Positions 8,332 to 16,967 of a DNA stretch of 64,000 bases are shown here, piece after piece. The DNA comes from an uncultured Lachnospiraceae bacterium (GTDB lineage Bacteria; Bacillota; Clostridia; Lachnospirales; Lachnospiraceae): the NCBI GenBank assembly GCA_902789735.1, contig CADAOZ010000008.1:124001-188000 (forward strand), read 5' to 3'. Below the pieces are notes generated by a model. That model made no database searches. It saw only the letters and a list, made by a program, of their open reading frames with translations, and was not told where the DNA came from. The position numbers and the translations under genes are program-made. Positions within the stretch are counted from its first letter, which is position 1, and the number at the start of each line of letters is the position of its first letter.

Positions 8332-11300
8332 AGCGGTCAAACAGCTCTCTGATCATGTAATCGGTCATATAGCAGCGGCGCAGGTGGTCGATGGCAGCCG
8401 CACAGTCGCCCTGCTGCAGGCTCCGGCTCATCCTGTCGATCAGGCCGAACCGGTCGACCGAAACCGTCTCAGGCTGGCTGCCCTGCCCCAGGGTCCCCTG
8501 CTCGGTAACGTGCTCCTCGCGGGGATCGTCCGTAATGAAATAGTTGATCTTTTCCCCGCAGAACAGCAGGAAAGAGGCTACATAATAGCCCGGATACATC
8601 TGCTTCATACGGCGGGAGGCAAAGGTCCCGCGGTCCGCGTTCTCCCGCAGGGAATAGTGGACCACGATATTGCGCGAGGCATTCCCGGCGGCTTCCGGAT
8701 CATGATAACTCAGCAGGGTCTCTCTGGCGAAGGCCTCGATCCTGCTGTCCAGGTCCGTCAGATGCCGGTAGAAGGGGAAAATCAGCTCCTGATCCAGCAG
8801 ACCCCGGATATAGGCAGCGGCCGTCTCACGCCTGCTGCCGGTCAGTTCCTCCTCCCGGGCCGCTTTCCGCAGCCAGACGATCCTGCATACCGGTGCCGGA
8901 TCGGGAATCTTTTCAATCAGGCCGCAGAGGGCATCTCCCGGATCGGTCTCGCGGATGAACAGACTGCCGCAGTATCTTTCCAGCAATTCCCTGACCGTAT
9001 CCGGCCTGGCTCTGTCATCCGAAGCATAGCGGACAAGAAGCGCCTCTTCGCCGTCAATGATCTGACCGGTAAAGTGGATCTGCTCACAGATCCGTTCGGT
9101 CAGGTCCCGGGTATCCATACCCTCCCGGTCCATGGCCCGGCGGATCTCTTCCAGCTCCGCGGACAGGCCCACAAAGAAACGGGATGCGTAGCGGAGCACC
9201 TTTTCACTGCGCGATCCGGACCGGAATGCTTCATGGCAGAATTCGCCCAGTATGGGATCGCGCCGGTCCGGATAGGCCTGGGCCGCGCTCTGGCAGATCC
9301 GCCACAGGGTCTCCTCCGCCACAGCGCCGGTTCCGCAGCGCTTCAGCAGGCGCAGGGCTTCCTCCGGTCTGCAGACACTGCAGAAGTGCAGGAAGGAGGA
9401 CCGGCTGCTGCCCTGCAGCATGGAATCATCCATGGCCCGCAGGACTTTTTCCATCTCGTAGCGGCGGCCCTGTTCCTCATAGAGGGCCAGGACGGAAAAC
9501 AGGATCTTACCCCTGTAGGCCGCGTGTATATCCCTGGCAGAAGCCAGGGCCGAAGCCGCATCCTCGGAAAGGGCGGTCACCCGGGGCTCTTCTCCCCGGA
9601 TCCCGGCCCGCAGCATGACAAACCGGGGATCGGTCGTGGAAATACCGGCCGGCAGATTCTCAATGATCTCCTCCGGCAGTTGCTCCGTGATCTGGTCCCT
9701 GCCGACGACAGCCCTGCTGCCCCTGCGGTCAGAGGCGAACAGACGGACTTCATCTCCGTAAAGGGGAAGGCGGCAGAGGCCGGACCGGACCGGCCAGGTC
9801 TCTTCTTTGCGAAAATGGTCATATATGACCGTCAGGCTTTCCGCGTCCGGCAGGGCCGGCCTGACCAGACAGGTAAACAGGGCCGGCACCAGACCTTCCG
9901 TGGAAGGCCGGATCTCAGAGTCCTCCAGCGAGGCCCGGCAGAGAAAAACTACATTGTCCGTTATACGGCCGCCCGCGATCTGCTCCTCCAGGAATGCCCG
10001 GATCTTAGGTTTGGTCCGCATATAGAGGCCTTCCAGCCTTTCTTTTCTTTCATAAATATAACGGTAAAGGAAACCTTTCCGCTCATAGCCCAGGATGGCC
10101 TGGTCGGTGATCTCCGACAAGGCCCGGGGCGGGATCTCTCCCGTAAAGTCGGCCGGCATGGAATTCATATAAAATTCATGCAGATGCGGCAGCTTGAGCG
10201 GAATTTCCTCCGCCCGGGCAAAACAGGAAAAATAAGCGGGGTCCGTGATATCCTCCCGGATCAGCAGGCTGCAGATCCGGCGCAGTATCTCCTCTTTCAT
10301 GGGAGAGAGGGCGGGGATATCCATGGCTTTGATCAGGATCCCGGCCAGCATGGGCGAGAATCCCCTGGAAGTGTCCACCATATAGAGGACCTGTTCCATG
10401 ACCCCCGGGGTCATGATCCCCCAGCGGACGGCGTAATGCAGGATCTGGAACAGATAGGTCCCGTTCTGTTTCCTGGGCGAACGGTAGCTGTCTTTCTCAA
10501 AAATGAGGGAGGGATTGGCCGCGATCATCTCCCAGGCCTCCAGATACATGACAGAGCCGCGGCTGCCCCGCTCATACTGCCTGCGCATGAATTCCCAGCG
10601 GGCTCCCGAATGGCCGCTGTATTCCGGCGCCAGTTCCATATACATCCAGGCGATCCGCCAGTTGCCTTCATTGCGGCGCAGACGCTCCCGGACCAGACGG
10701 GCCACTCTGGGCGTAATGATATGTCCGTCCTTATAGCAGAGGGCCGTCAGATACTGGCGGTAGCAGTAGAGCTCATCATCTTCATATTTATACTGCTGGT
10801 AGTTCATTTCCATGACTTCCGAAGCAGGTACGCCGGCCAGGCGTTTGCGCAGCAGATCCAGCCCTTCGGCTGCGGCCCGGCTGCGGTCCATGGCCAGCTG
10901 CAGGTGGATCTGGTACAGATCCGCCAGGATAGATCCCTGCTCAGCGGACCGCAGGCTGCTGATCAGGTGCCTGGCTTTGGCAAAGCAGACCTCCCTGTCC
11001 GTTCTGCCGGCCGCGGTCTCCTCGTAGCATCGCAGAAGTCCTGCTACGGCCCGGTCTCTGGCCCGGTTCCTGCGGACTGCGTGATCGGACCGGCGGTGGT
11101 AACGGATCCGCACCGGAATGATCCGGGTCTGCTCCGGAGAACGCAGGATGATCCGGGCATAGTTCCAGCCTGCATGGAGTCTTGTATCATCGATCCGGAC
11201 CCGGATAGAAGCGGCATTGCCTTCAAAATCCTCTGCAGACAGGGACGCGGGCACCAGCGTCAGATAGTCGCAGTCTGTTTCTGCCGTGATCTTTGTATAC

Positions 11301-11941
11301 CCCCAGCCGGACCGGAGGATCCCGATCTCATAAGCAGGATGCCGGACCCTGGCCTGATAGCCCGGGCCGAAGATCTCCGTCTCGATCCCGCTGATTTCTG
11401 TCTCAAAAGTAACAGGCGCCTTGCCGCAGGCCTGGACCAGAAAGGATTCCATATTGCGGCTGCTCCCCCGGTCTCTGGACAGACCGGCGTACAAAGCCCT
11501 GTCCGCGTCCGTCCGCAGAATGTCCGTAAAAGCCCGGCTGTAATAAAAGGCGAGGGCGGCGTCCCAATCGTCTTCCGCCATGGCCGGGAACCCATCTTTA
11601 TCCATGATCTGCTCACTCATGGATTCACTGACCGGCGCGGAGACCAGGACATGGTACGGTATGCTGTATTCCCCGTGGTCTGTGATCAGGCGGAAGCTCC
11701 CATCCACCACATCGCCGTCTTCAAAGCCGGCCGCGTCAAAGCGCCAGGGGAACATGCCCGTCCGGCTGCCGATCCTGGCCTCGCTGCATTCCATTCCCAC
11801 GCCCGAAGCCCGGACCACGCCCTCAAAGGCCTGGCCCAGGGGCTGCCGTACTTCAATATAGCCGTCCACCACCTGTCCGGGTGCCAGCATCAGATTCAGT
11901 TCATTGACTGAAAAAACCAGTCCGTTCATAGTCTGTTCCAT
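8330..11941 (-). CDS. Large solenoid-like protein (DUF5717 type)
   Basis: A very large protein of about 1204 residues and unknown function. Residues 1-100 and about 180-280 look like two beta-sandwich (Ig-like) domains, the second with a run such as DYLTLVPASLSAEDFEG and LHAGWNYARIIL. Residues about 290-1080 are almost wholly helical with repeat-like pairs, suggesting an alpha-solenoid scaffold. A short beta segment and a helical end follow. I recall Pfam DUF5717_N/DUF5717 for such proteins. No signal peptide or membrane helix is seen. The ATG at 11941 is preferred to a TTG 14 codons earlier. It is the first gene of the cassette. Confidence 0.75.
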   Translation of the reverse strand: MEQTMNGLVFSVNELNLMLAPGQVVDGYIEVRQPLGQAFEGVVRASGVGMECSEARIGSRTGMFPWRFDAAGFEDGDVVDGSFRLITDHGEYSIPYHVLVSAPVSESMSEQIMDKDGFPAMAEDDWDAALAFYYSRAFTDILRTDADRALYAGLSRDRGSSRNMESFLVQACGKAPVTFETEISGIETEIFGPGYQARVRHPAYEIGILRSGWGYTKITAETDCDYLTLVPASLSAEDFEGNAASIRVRIDDTRLHAGWNYARIILRSPEQTRIIPVRIRYHRRSDHAVRRNRARDRAVAGLLRCYEETAAGRTDREVCFAKARHLISSLRSAEQGSILADLYQIHLQLAMDRSRAAAEGLDLLRKRLAGVPASEVMEMNYQQYKYEDDELYCYRQYLTALCYKDGHIITPRVARLVRERLRRNEGNWRIAWMYMELAPEYSGHSGARWEFMRRQYERGSRGSVMYLEAWEMIAANPSLIFEKDSYRSPRKQNGTYLFQILHYAVRWGIMTPGVMEQVLYMVDTSRGFSPMLAGILIKAMDIPALSPMKEEILRRICSLLIREDITDPAYFSCFARAEEIPLKLPHLHEFYMNSMPADFTGEIPPRALSEITDQAILGYERKGFLYRYIYERKERLEGLYMRTKPKIRAFLEEQIAGGRITDNVVFLCRASLEDSEIRPSTEGLVPALFTCLVRPALPDAESLTVIYDHFRKEETWPVRSGLCRLPLYGDEVRLFASDRRGSRAVVGRDQITEQLPEEIIENLPAGISTTDPRFVMLRAGIRGEEPRVTALSEDAASALASARDIHAAYRGKILFSVLALYEEQGRRYEMEKVLRAMDDSMLQGSSRSSFLHFCSVCRPEEALRLLKRCGTGAVAEETLWRICQSAAQAYPDRRDPILGEFCHEAFRSGSRSEKVLRYASRFFVGLSAELEEIRRAMDREGMDTRDLTERICEQIHFTGQIIDGEEALLVRYASDDRARPDTVRELLERYCGSLFIRETDPGDALCGLIEKIPDPAPVCRIVWLRKAAREEELTGSRRETAAAYIRGLLDQELIFPFYRHLTDLDSRIEAFARETLLSYHDPEAAGNASRNIVVHYSLRENADRGTFASRRMKQMYPGYYVASFLLFCGEKINYFITDDPREEHVTEQGTLGQGSQPETVSVDRFGLIDRMSRSLQQGDCAAAIDHLRRCYMTDYMIRELFDR

Positions 11942-12124
11942 GGAATTTCGTTCCCTGTCCTGTCTGTTATCGTTATATAGCAAGCGCCGGATCTCTCCGG
12001 AGATCCGCTGTCCTTCCTCTGTTCTTCCTTACTCAGATCCGGCCGCCGGGAAAAAGCGGATCAAAAACTTCAAAAGGATTACGGTACACTTCCAAAAAGC
12101 ATCAAAATGACATCTGAAAGATAG

Positions 12125-12203
12125 TCAAATAGAGGATCAAATAGATATTCAAAAAACAATCAAACAGATATTCAAAAAAGAAACCAAAAGATATTTAAAA
12201 AAT
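12125..12203. repeat. Phased TCAAA/A-tract repeat upstream of the cassette
   Basis: TCAAA recurs at 12125, 12137, 12149, 12160 and 12172, almost one per helical turn. Within this, a 23-bp unit (TCAAA, AGATATTCAAAAAA) occurs twice (12137-12159, 12160-12182) and then decays. It lies between the htpG terminator and the DUF5717-like gene. Such phasing usually bends DNA. The rest of the 369-base gap holds a CGGATCTC-TCCG-GAGATCCG hairpin near 11990 and no clear promoter hexamers. Confidence 0.7.
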
Positions 12204-12234
12204 GCCCTGGGGAAACAGTGTTCCACAGGGCATT
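12201..12234 (-). terminator. Terminator of htpG
   Basis: AATGCCCTG and CAGGGCATT pair around a loop that itself contains a short GGAA/TTCC match. On the minus strand a run of six T follows the stem. Confidence 0.88.
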
Positions 12235-12310
12235 ATAACATAGTTCGTTGTTCTTCTGTATAGGCAGAGAGGCCAGGAAGGTCCTTCCCCGCACCTGCCT
12301 CCGGGATTCC

Positions 12311-14524
12311 TTATTCCGCGTCTGTCTCCGCTTCTGCGGGCTCTTCCGCTGCTGCAGATTCTTCCGCTTCTGCGGGCTCTTCCGTTGCTGCAGATTCTTC
12401 CGCTTCTGCAGGCTCTTCCGTTGCTGCAGATTCTTCCGCTTCTGCAGGCTCTTCCGCCTGCGCGGCATCTTTGGCCAGCATCAGCATGATGTCGTTGGAC
12501 CTCTGGATGAAGCGGCTCATGTCGTCCGCAGACAGGGGAGCGTTCTGGATCTGGGCCAGATCATAGAGCTGCTGGCAGATCAGTTTGGCGTCTTTACCCT
12601 CCTGGTGGTCCAGCAGATAGCTGACCAGGGGGTGTTTGGCGTTCAGGATCAGGGTCTGGCCTTCCTTGCCGAAACCGTCCATGCCAAAGCCCATGCCCTG
12701 AGCCGCATACATCTTCATCATATCAGCCATACGGCGGCTCTGTTCGTCTACGGTCAGGATGGAAGCGGTCTTCTTATCCTTGAGATTCTCCAGACGTACT
12801 GTCAGCTTGTCATTCTTCACGGCCTTTTTGATTGTTTTGGCCAGCTGTTCCTCCTGTTCGCGGAGAGCCGCAGCGGCCTTCTTGCCGGTACGGGCCTTGA
12901 GAGCGTCCTGGATGTCCGCATCGATCCTGGCGAAATGGATGCCTTCATTCTTGGCTTCCAGCTGCTGGATGAAGGGCTGGTCAATGTTATCCCGGAGGAT
13001 AAAGGCCTGCATCTTCTGGGCCCGGAACATCTTGATGTACTGGCTCTGCTGCTGTTCGTCGGTCACGTAGTAGATGGTGCGGTCCTGTTTGGGTTCTTCC
13101 GCCTTCTCCTCTTCCACGACCTCAGCCTCGACCTTTTCGCCGTTCTCATCTACGGCTTCCTCTTCTTCCACGTCGGTCTTATTGACTTCCAGCGCTTCGG
13201 GCAGGGTCAGGAACTTGCCGTCCAGATCCTTGAAGAGGATATAGTCGGTCATCTTCTTGCAGAACTTGTCGTCGCGCAGGCAGCCGTACTTGATGAAGGG
13301 ACTGATGTCGTCCCAGTACTTGTCGTAGTTCTCCTTATCGGTCTTGCACATGCCGGACAGCTTGTCCGCCACCTTCTTGGTAATATAATCGGAAATCTTG
13401 GTGACAAAACCGTCGTTCTGCAGGGCGCTTCTGGAAACGTTCAGGGGCAGGTCAGGGCAGTCAATGGCGCCCTTGAGCAGCATCAGGAATTCCGGAATGA
13501 CTTCCTTGATGTTATCCGCGATAAATACCTGGTTGTTATACAGCTTGATCACGCCCTCGGCGGATTCATATTCCAGGTTGATCTTGGGGAAGTAAAGGAT
13601 ACCCTTGAGATTGAAGGGATAGTCCATGTTCAGGTGGATCCAGAACAGGGGCTCCTTATAATCCTTGAAGACCTTTCTGTAGAATTCCTTGTACTCTTCG
13701 TCGGTGCAGTCTTTGGGATTCTTGGCCCAGAGGGGATGGATCTCGTTCATCAGGGCCGGGCGCTTGCGGATCTTCAGCTGCTTTTCCTGCTCTTCCGGCT
13801 GCTCTTCGCCTTCCTTCTTTTTGGGCTCGATCACTTCGATTACGACATCTTCCGGCTTTCTCTCAGACTCCTTAATCGTCTCGGTCATGGAAGTATTCAG
13901 CTCGGACAGATAAATCTCAACAGGCATGAAGGAACAGTACTTCTCGATGACTTCCTGGGCCCGCCAGTAGTTGGCGAATTCCTTGCAGTCATCTGACAGA
14001 TACAGGGTCACGACCGTACCCACATCTTTCCTGTCACTGGTATCCAGGGTGAACTCGCTGCCGCCGTCACATTCCCAGTGCACAGCCTGCGCGCCGTCCT
14101 GATAGGACAGGGTATCGATGGTCACTTTGTCCGCGACCATGAATGCGGAATAAAATCCCAGACCGAAATGTCCGATGATCTGGTCTCCGGTAGCCTTGTC
14201 CTTGTATTTTTCCAGGAACGCCTCCGCGCCGGAAAACGCGATATTATTGATGTATTCCTTGACCTCATCTCCGGTCATGCCAAGGCCGTTATCACAGACC
14301 TGGATAATCTTTTCCGCAGGGTCGACGATGATATCGATCCGTGCCTTATAATCTTCCGGCAGTTCATAATCACCGATCACATCCAGCTTTTTCAGCTTGG
14401 TGATCGCGTCGCAGCCGTTGGAGACCAGCTCTCTCAAAAAGATATCATGGTCTGAATAGAGCCACTTCTTGATGATCGGAAACATATTTTCACTGTTGAT
14501 TGATAATGATCCTCTTTCTGCCAT
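12311..14524 (-). CDS. htpG: Chaperone protein HtpG (Hsp90) with acidic repeat tail
   Basis: ATP-dependent Hsp90 chaperone. The GHKL ATPase motifs are clear: ELVSNGCDA (32-40), DNGLGM (78-83) and GHFGLGF (118-124). At 737 residues it is about 50-110 longer than most bacterial HtpG. The excess is an acidic insertion near residues 445-485 (EEEEAVDENGEKVEAEVVEE) and a C-terminal tail of about 50 residues built from a 12-residue unit EEPAEAEESAAT. That tail is encoded by 36-bp tandem repeats at 12331-12456. AAAGGAG precedes the ATG. A CIRCE element upstream indicates HrcA control. Confidence 0.96.
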   Translation of the reverse strand: MAERGSLSINSENMFPIIKKWLYSDHDIFLRELVSNGCDAITKLKKLDVIGDYELPEDYKARIDIIVDPAEKIIQVCDNGLGMTGDEVKEYINNIAFSGAEAFLEKYKDKATGDQIIGHFGLGFYSAFMVADKVTIDTLSYQDGAQAVHWECDGGSEFTLDTSDRKDVGTVVTLYLSDDCKEFANYWRAQEVIEKYCSFMPVEIYLSELNTSMTETIKESERKPEDVVIEVIEPKKKEGEEQPEEQEKQLKIRKRPALMNEIHPLWAKNPKDCTDEEYKEFYRKVFKDYKEPLFWIHLNMDYPFNLKGILYFPKINLEYESAEGVIKLYNNQVFIADNIKEVIPEFLMLLKGAIDCPDLPLNVSRSALQNDGFVTKISDYITKKVADKLSGMCKTDKENYDKYWDDISPFIKYGCLRDDKFCKKMTDYILFKDLDGKFLTLPEALEVNKTDVEEEEAVDENGEKVEAEVVEEEKAEEPKQDRTIYYVTDEQQQSQYIKMFRAQKMQAFILRDNIDQPFIQQLEAKNEGIHFARIDADIQDALKARTGKKAAAALREQEEQLAKTIKKAVKNDKLTVRLENLKDKKTASILTVDEQSRRMADMMKMYAAQGMGFGMDGFGKEGQTLILNAKHPLVSYLLDHQEGKDAKLICQQLYDLAQIQNAPLSADDMSRFIQRSNDIMLMLAKDAAQAEEPAEAEESAATEEPAEAEESAATEEPAEAEESAAAEEPAEAETDAE
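12331..12456 (-). repeat. 36-bp coding tandem repeat in the htpG tail
   Basis: Units begin at 12331, 12367, 12403 and 12439 with CTTCTGC(G/A)GGCTCTTCCG and keep the frame (12 codons each). Near-identity of the copies indicates recent expansion, so copy number may vary between strains. Confidence 0.92.
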
Positions 14525-14597
14525 ATCTGATTGCTCCTTTCAGTTCGAACAGTTAATTTAATTTTATATTTTTTGAATAGCCCTTTCCGGGCTGATG

Positions 14598-14783
14598 ACA
14601 ATTACTTACGTAATTGTTTTTTACAATTGATAAAACAATTGTCGTTAACAATTGCCAAAGCAATTGTTTTTTACAATTGATAAAACAATTGTCGTTAACA
14701 ATTACTAAAGCAATTGTTTTTTACAATTGATAAAACAATTGTCATATACAATTGCTAAAGCAATTGTTTTTACAATTGTTTAG
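14598..14783. repeat. 50-bp repeat array of ACAATTG palindromes in the htpG leader
   Basis: Units start at 14598, 14648, 14698 and 14748 (the last shortened). Each contains two 20-bp inverted repeats of the form ACAATTG, six bases, CAATTGT, separated by TTTT-rich bases. If transcription starts near 14775, the array is almost all of a 250-base 5' leader of htpG. Confidence 0.93.
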
Positions 14784-14810
14784 TGTATCCCTGATTAACA
14801 TAAAAGTCAA
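14782..14810 (-). promoter_or_regulatory. Candidate SigA promoter of htpG
   Basis: TTGACT (14805-14810) and TACACT (14782-14787) on the minus strand with a 17-base spacer. A second, weaker pair (TTACAG 14877-14882, TATAAG 14855-14860, 16-base spacer) would place CIRCE at the start of the transcript, the more usual arrangement. Confidence 0.6.
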
Positions 14811-14817
14811 CAAAAAA

Positions 14818-14844
14818 TTAGCACTCACTTGAAGCGAGTGCTAA
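14818..14844 (-). promoter_or_regulatory. CIRCE element (HrcA operator)
   Basis: TTAGCACTC, nine bases, GAGTGCTAA: a perfect CIRCE inverted repeat. HrcA binds this to repress class I heat-shock genes. The upstream gene ends at 14897 on the same strand, so htpG is the only obvious target. Confidence 0.96.
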
Positions 14845-14896
14845 TAACATCTTCCTTATATTCTTTCTTTCGCCGCCTGTAAGGGATGCCGGGGGA

Positions 14897-16174
14897 TCAG
14901 ATGCTTCCCTTCCAGAAAAACCATATGAAGAGATATCCCGTTATGACCGCGGTCAGTGTAAAGGGAACGCCGATCTTCATGAAATCCGGGAAGGATACTT
15001 CATAGCCTTCTTTTTTCAGCAGGCCCACTGCCGTGATGTTGGCAGAGGCGCCGATCGGGGTCAGGTTGCCGCCCAGGGTCGCCCCGGTCAGCAGTCCGAA
15101 ATAGAGGAGATAGGGAGAGATCCCAAGCCTCTGGGTAACGCCTGCCAGGACCGGCAGCATGGTGGCGACATAGGGAATGTTGTCGACAAAAGCGGAAATC
15201 ACGACAGATCCCCATACAATAATGGTATACAGGAGGAAGATATCATCTCCGCCGGTTCTGACAATGAAGTCCGAAAGGTCATCGATCACGCCGACTTCGT
15301 TGATGCCCTGGATGACCAGGAAGAGGCTCAGCAGCAGGGTCAGCGTCTGGGTATCCACGCTCCTGACCGCCTTGTTGGCGTTGAGCGTATTCCTGGTCTG
15401 GAAATAGTCCAGGCACATCATCAGGGCCGCTATGGTCATACAGATCAGGCCGTTGGTGACGGGCGGCTTTTCCTTGATAAAAGAAGCCGCGATCAGGCAT
15501 ACAACGACGCCGATCAGGCCGAATGTGGGGATATAGTTGGTCACTTTGGTCTTCTGGGTGGAAGTGATCTTCTGCTTGTCATTGCGGAAAATGAACATCA
15601 TGATCGGGACCGTCATCAGGGCTCCCAGTTCCACCGCGAAGAACATGCCCGGACGTCCCTGCATCCAGAAAAAGCTGATGAAATCCATGCCGGCGTAAGC
15701 GCCCAGCATGATCGAAGTCGTATCACCGACCAGCGTCGCGGCGCCCTGCAGGTTGGAAGAGACCGCGATACACAGGACCATAGCGACCGGAGAAATCTTC
15801 AGCTTTTTACAAATGGCCAGGGCCACCGGTGCGACCATAACGACGGTCGCCACATTATCAATAAAAGCGGAGATCAGACCCGCGAACAGGGACATATAGA
15901 TGGTGACCATCATGACATTCGGCGCCTTGTCCAGCAGAAGATCCGCAATCCTCTCAGGCATCCTGGAATCAATGAAATAATAGACCAGGATCATGGTGCC
16001 GGTCATCATCATCAGGACATTCCAGTCAATGGCCGGAATGACAGAGGCCAGGGGAACGATTCCGGATACGATAAATAAAACGGCCGTAAATACCGCGGCG
16101 CCGACCCGGTAGCGTGGCTGAAAGATCATGACCGCATAGAGCCCAATAAACAATGCTATAGCGAGTGTTTTCAC
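14897..16174 (-). CDS. ArsB/NhaD/SLC13-type anion or ion transporter
   Basis: Polytopic membrane protein of 425 residues with about 11-12 helices and two inverted halves, each with a re-entrant motif (FIDNVATVVMVAPVALAIC and FVDNIPYVATMLPVLAG) and GATLVGD/GATLGGNLTPIGA loops. This is the ion-transporter superfamily fold of ArsB, NhaD, citrate and P-protein carriers. The substrate is not assignable. The start is a GTG at 16174 with GGAGG just before it, one base after the lipoprotein stop, so the two are coupled. A longer reading starting at 16240 would overlap that gene and is rejected. Confidence 0.85.
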   Translation of the reverse strand: MKTLAIALFIGLYAVMIFQPRYRVGAAVFTAVLFIVSGIVPLASVIPAIDWNVLMMMTGTMILVYYFIDSRMPERIADLLLDKAPNVMMVTIYMSLFAGLISAFIDNVATVVMVAPVALAICKKLKISPVAMVLCIAVSSNLQGAATLVGDTTSIMLGAYAGMDFISFFWMQGRPGMFFAVELGALMTVPIMMFIFRNDKQKITSTQKTKVTNYIPTFGLIGVVVCLIAASFIKEKPPVTNGLICMTIAALMMCLDYFQTRNTLNANKAVRSVDTQTLTLLLSLFLVIQGINEVGVIDDLSDFIVRTGGDDIFLLYTIIVWGSVVISAFVDNIPYVATMLPVLAGVTQRLGISPYLLYFGLLTGATLGGNLTPIGASANITAVGLLKKEGYEVSFPDFMKIGVPFTLTAVITGYLFIWFFWKGSI

Positions 16175-16175
16175 C

Positions 16176-16823
16176 TTATCCTCCAAATGTATTGTTATAT
16201 GCCGCAATAAAAGTGTTGCCGGTATCTGCTTCCGGATCAACAGGTTCGATCTCCATGTTGTTCCACAGCTTCAGGTTGAGATCACTGTCCAGCCCGCGGA
16301 TAAAAGTATTGTATCTGTCCTCAAAGCCATCTCCCAGGCTCTGCCATACCTTGTCGGCCAGGGCATATTCCCGGAACATGGTGGTCAGCTCTTCCGCATC
16401 CATGAGCAGCCAGGCCTTTTCTTTCGCGGACAGGGCGTTGAAATATTTCTGGGCCGCGTCGGCCGCTTTCTGCTCTTCTTCGTCCGTGAGCATGATATTG
16501 TCGGCAATGGCCATGGCGTTCAGGGCCTTGACCCGGGAAATCTGGGAGATGGCCTTGTTCTTGATGGATTCTTTCATATCCGCAGTTTCCGCCTCTGACA
16601 GGCTGCCGCTTTCCAGCAGGGCCTGACAGTTCTTGATCTGATCCAGCAGATAGACCCGGACCTCACCGATCTCCGTATATTTTCCGCCCATCTGAAAGAC
16701 CTGGTCATCCGCGTAGCCGGTCGTCATGATGATCCGGCCGCAGCCTGAAAACAGGACCGCGCAGACCAGCAGCAGGGCCGCCAGCAGCCCCGCCCGGCGT
16801 TTGTAATATTCGCTTCGCTTCAT
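16176..16823 (-). CDS. Lipoprotein resembling the N-domain of SurA/PrsA foldases
   Basis: Secreted lipoprotein of 215 residues: basic start MKRSEYYKRR, hydrophobic core LLAALLLVCAVLF and lipobox LFSGC. The mature part begins IIMTTGYADDQVFQMGG and then a helical region, a pattern I associate with Lachnospiraceae peptidyl-prolyl-isomerase-like (SurA N-terminal) lipoproteins. No parvulin catalytic domain follows, so it would be a chaperone-only form. The ATG at 16823 is chosen because the signal peptide starts there. Its ribosome site lies in a 16-bp tandem duplication. Confidence 0.65.
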   Translation of the reverse strand: MKRSEYYKRRAGLLAALLLVCAVLFSGCGRIIMTTGYADDQVFQMGGKYTEIGEVRVYLLDQIKNCQALLESGSLSEAETADMKESIKNKAISQISRVKALNAMAIADNIMLTDEEEQKAADAAQKYFNALSAKEKAWLLMDAEELTTMFREYALADKVWQSLGDGFEDRYNTFIRGLDSDLNLKLWNNMEIEPVDPEADTGNTFIAAYNNTFGG

Positions 16824-16825
16824 AT

Positions 16826-16857
16826 ATATATCATTTCCTCTATATATCATTTCCTCT
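16826..16857 (-). repeat. 16-bp tandem duplication carrying the ribosome binding site
   Basis: The unit AGAGGAAATGATATAT (minus strand) occurs twice without a gap immediately before the lipoprotein ATG, giving two GAGGAAAT sites, one close to the start codon and one 16 bases further away. Confidence 0.85.
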
Positions 16858-16967
16858 GACCGGGCTCCTGCCCGGCTTCTGTCTTCTGATGTTTTGTTCT
16901 TCTCCATTCCGGACCTGTGCCGGCTGCCGTCATGCACTGGCCGCGGGATCATCTCCGGCCGCTCTCT

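Noticed and set aside
8270-11911. A 1213-codon plus-strand open frame opposite the DUF5717-like gene
   Set aside because: It mirrors the real gene in a GC-rich antisense frame, has low-complexity Gln/Pro/Arg-rich sequence, no ribosome site and no family resemblance.
12248-13996. A 582-codon plus-strand frame opposite htpG
   Set aside because: Antisense shadow; its Phe/Arg/Cys-rich repeats are the reverse of the acidic htpG tail repeat.
14598-14783. CRISPR or replication-origin iterons
   Set aside because: The array is a continuous 50-bp tandem repeat without unique spacers, and no initiator gene is nearby; its place in the htpG leader explains it better.
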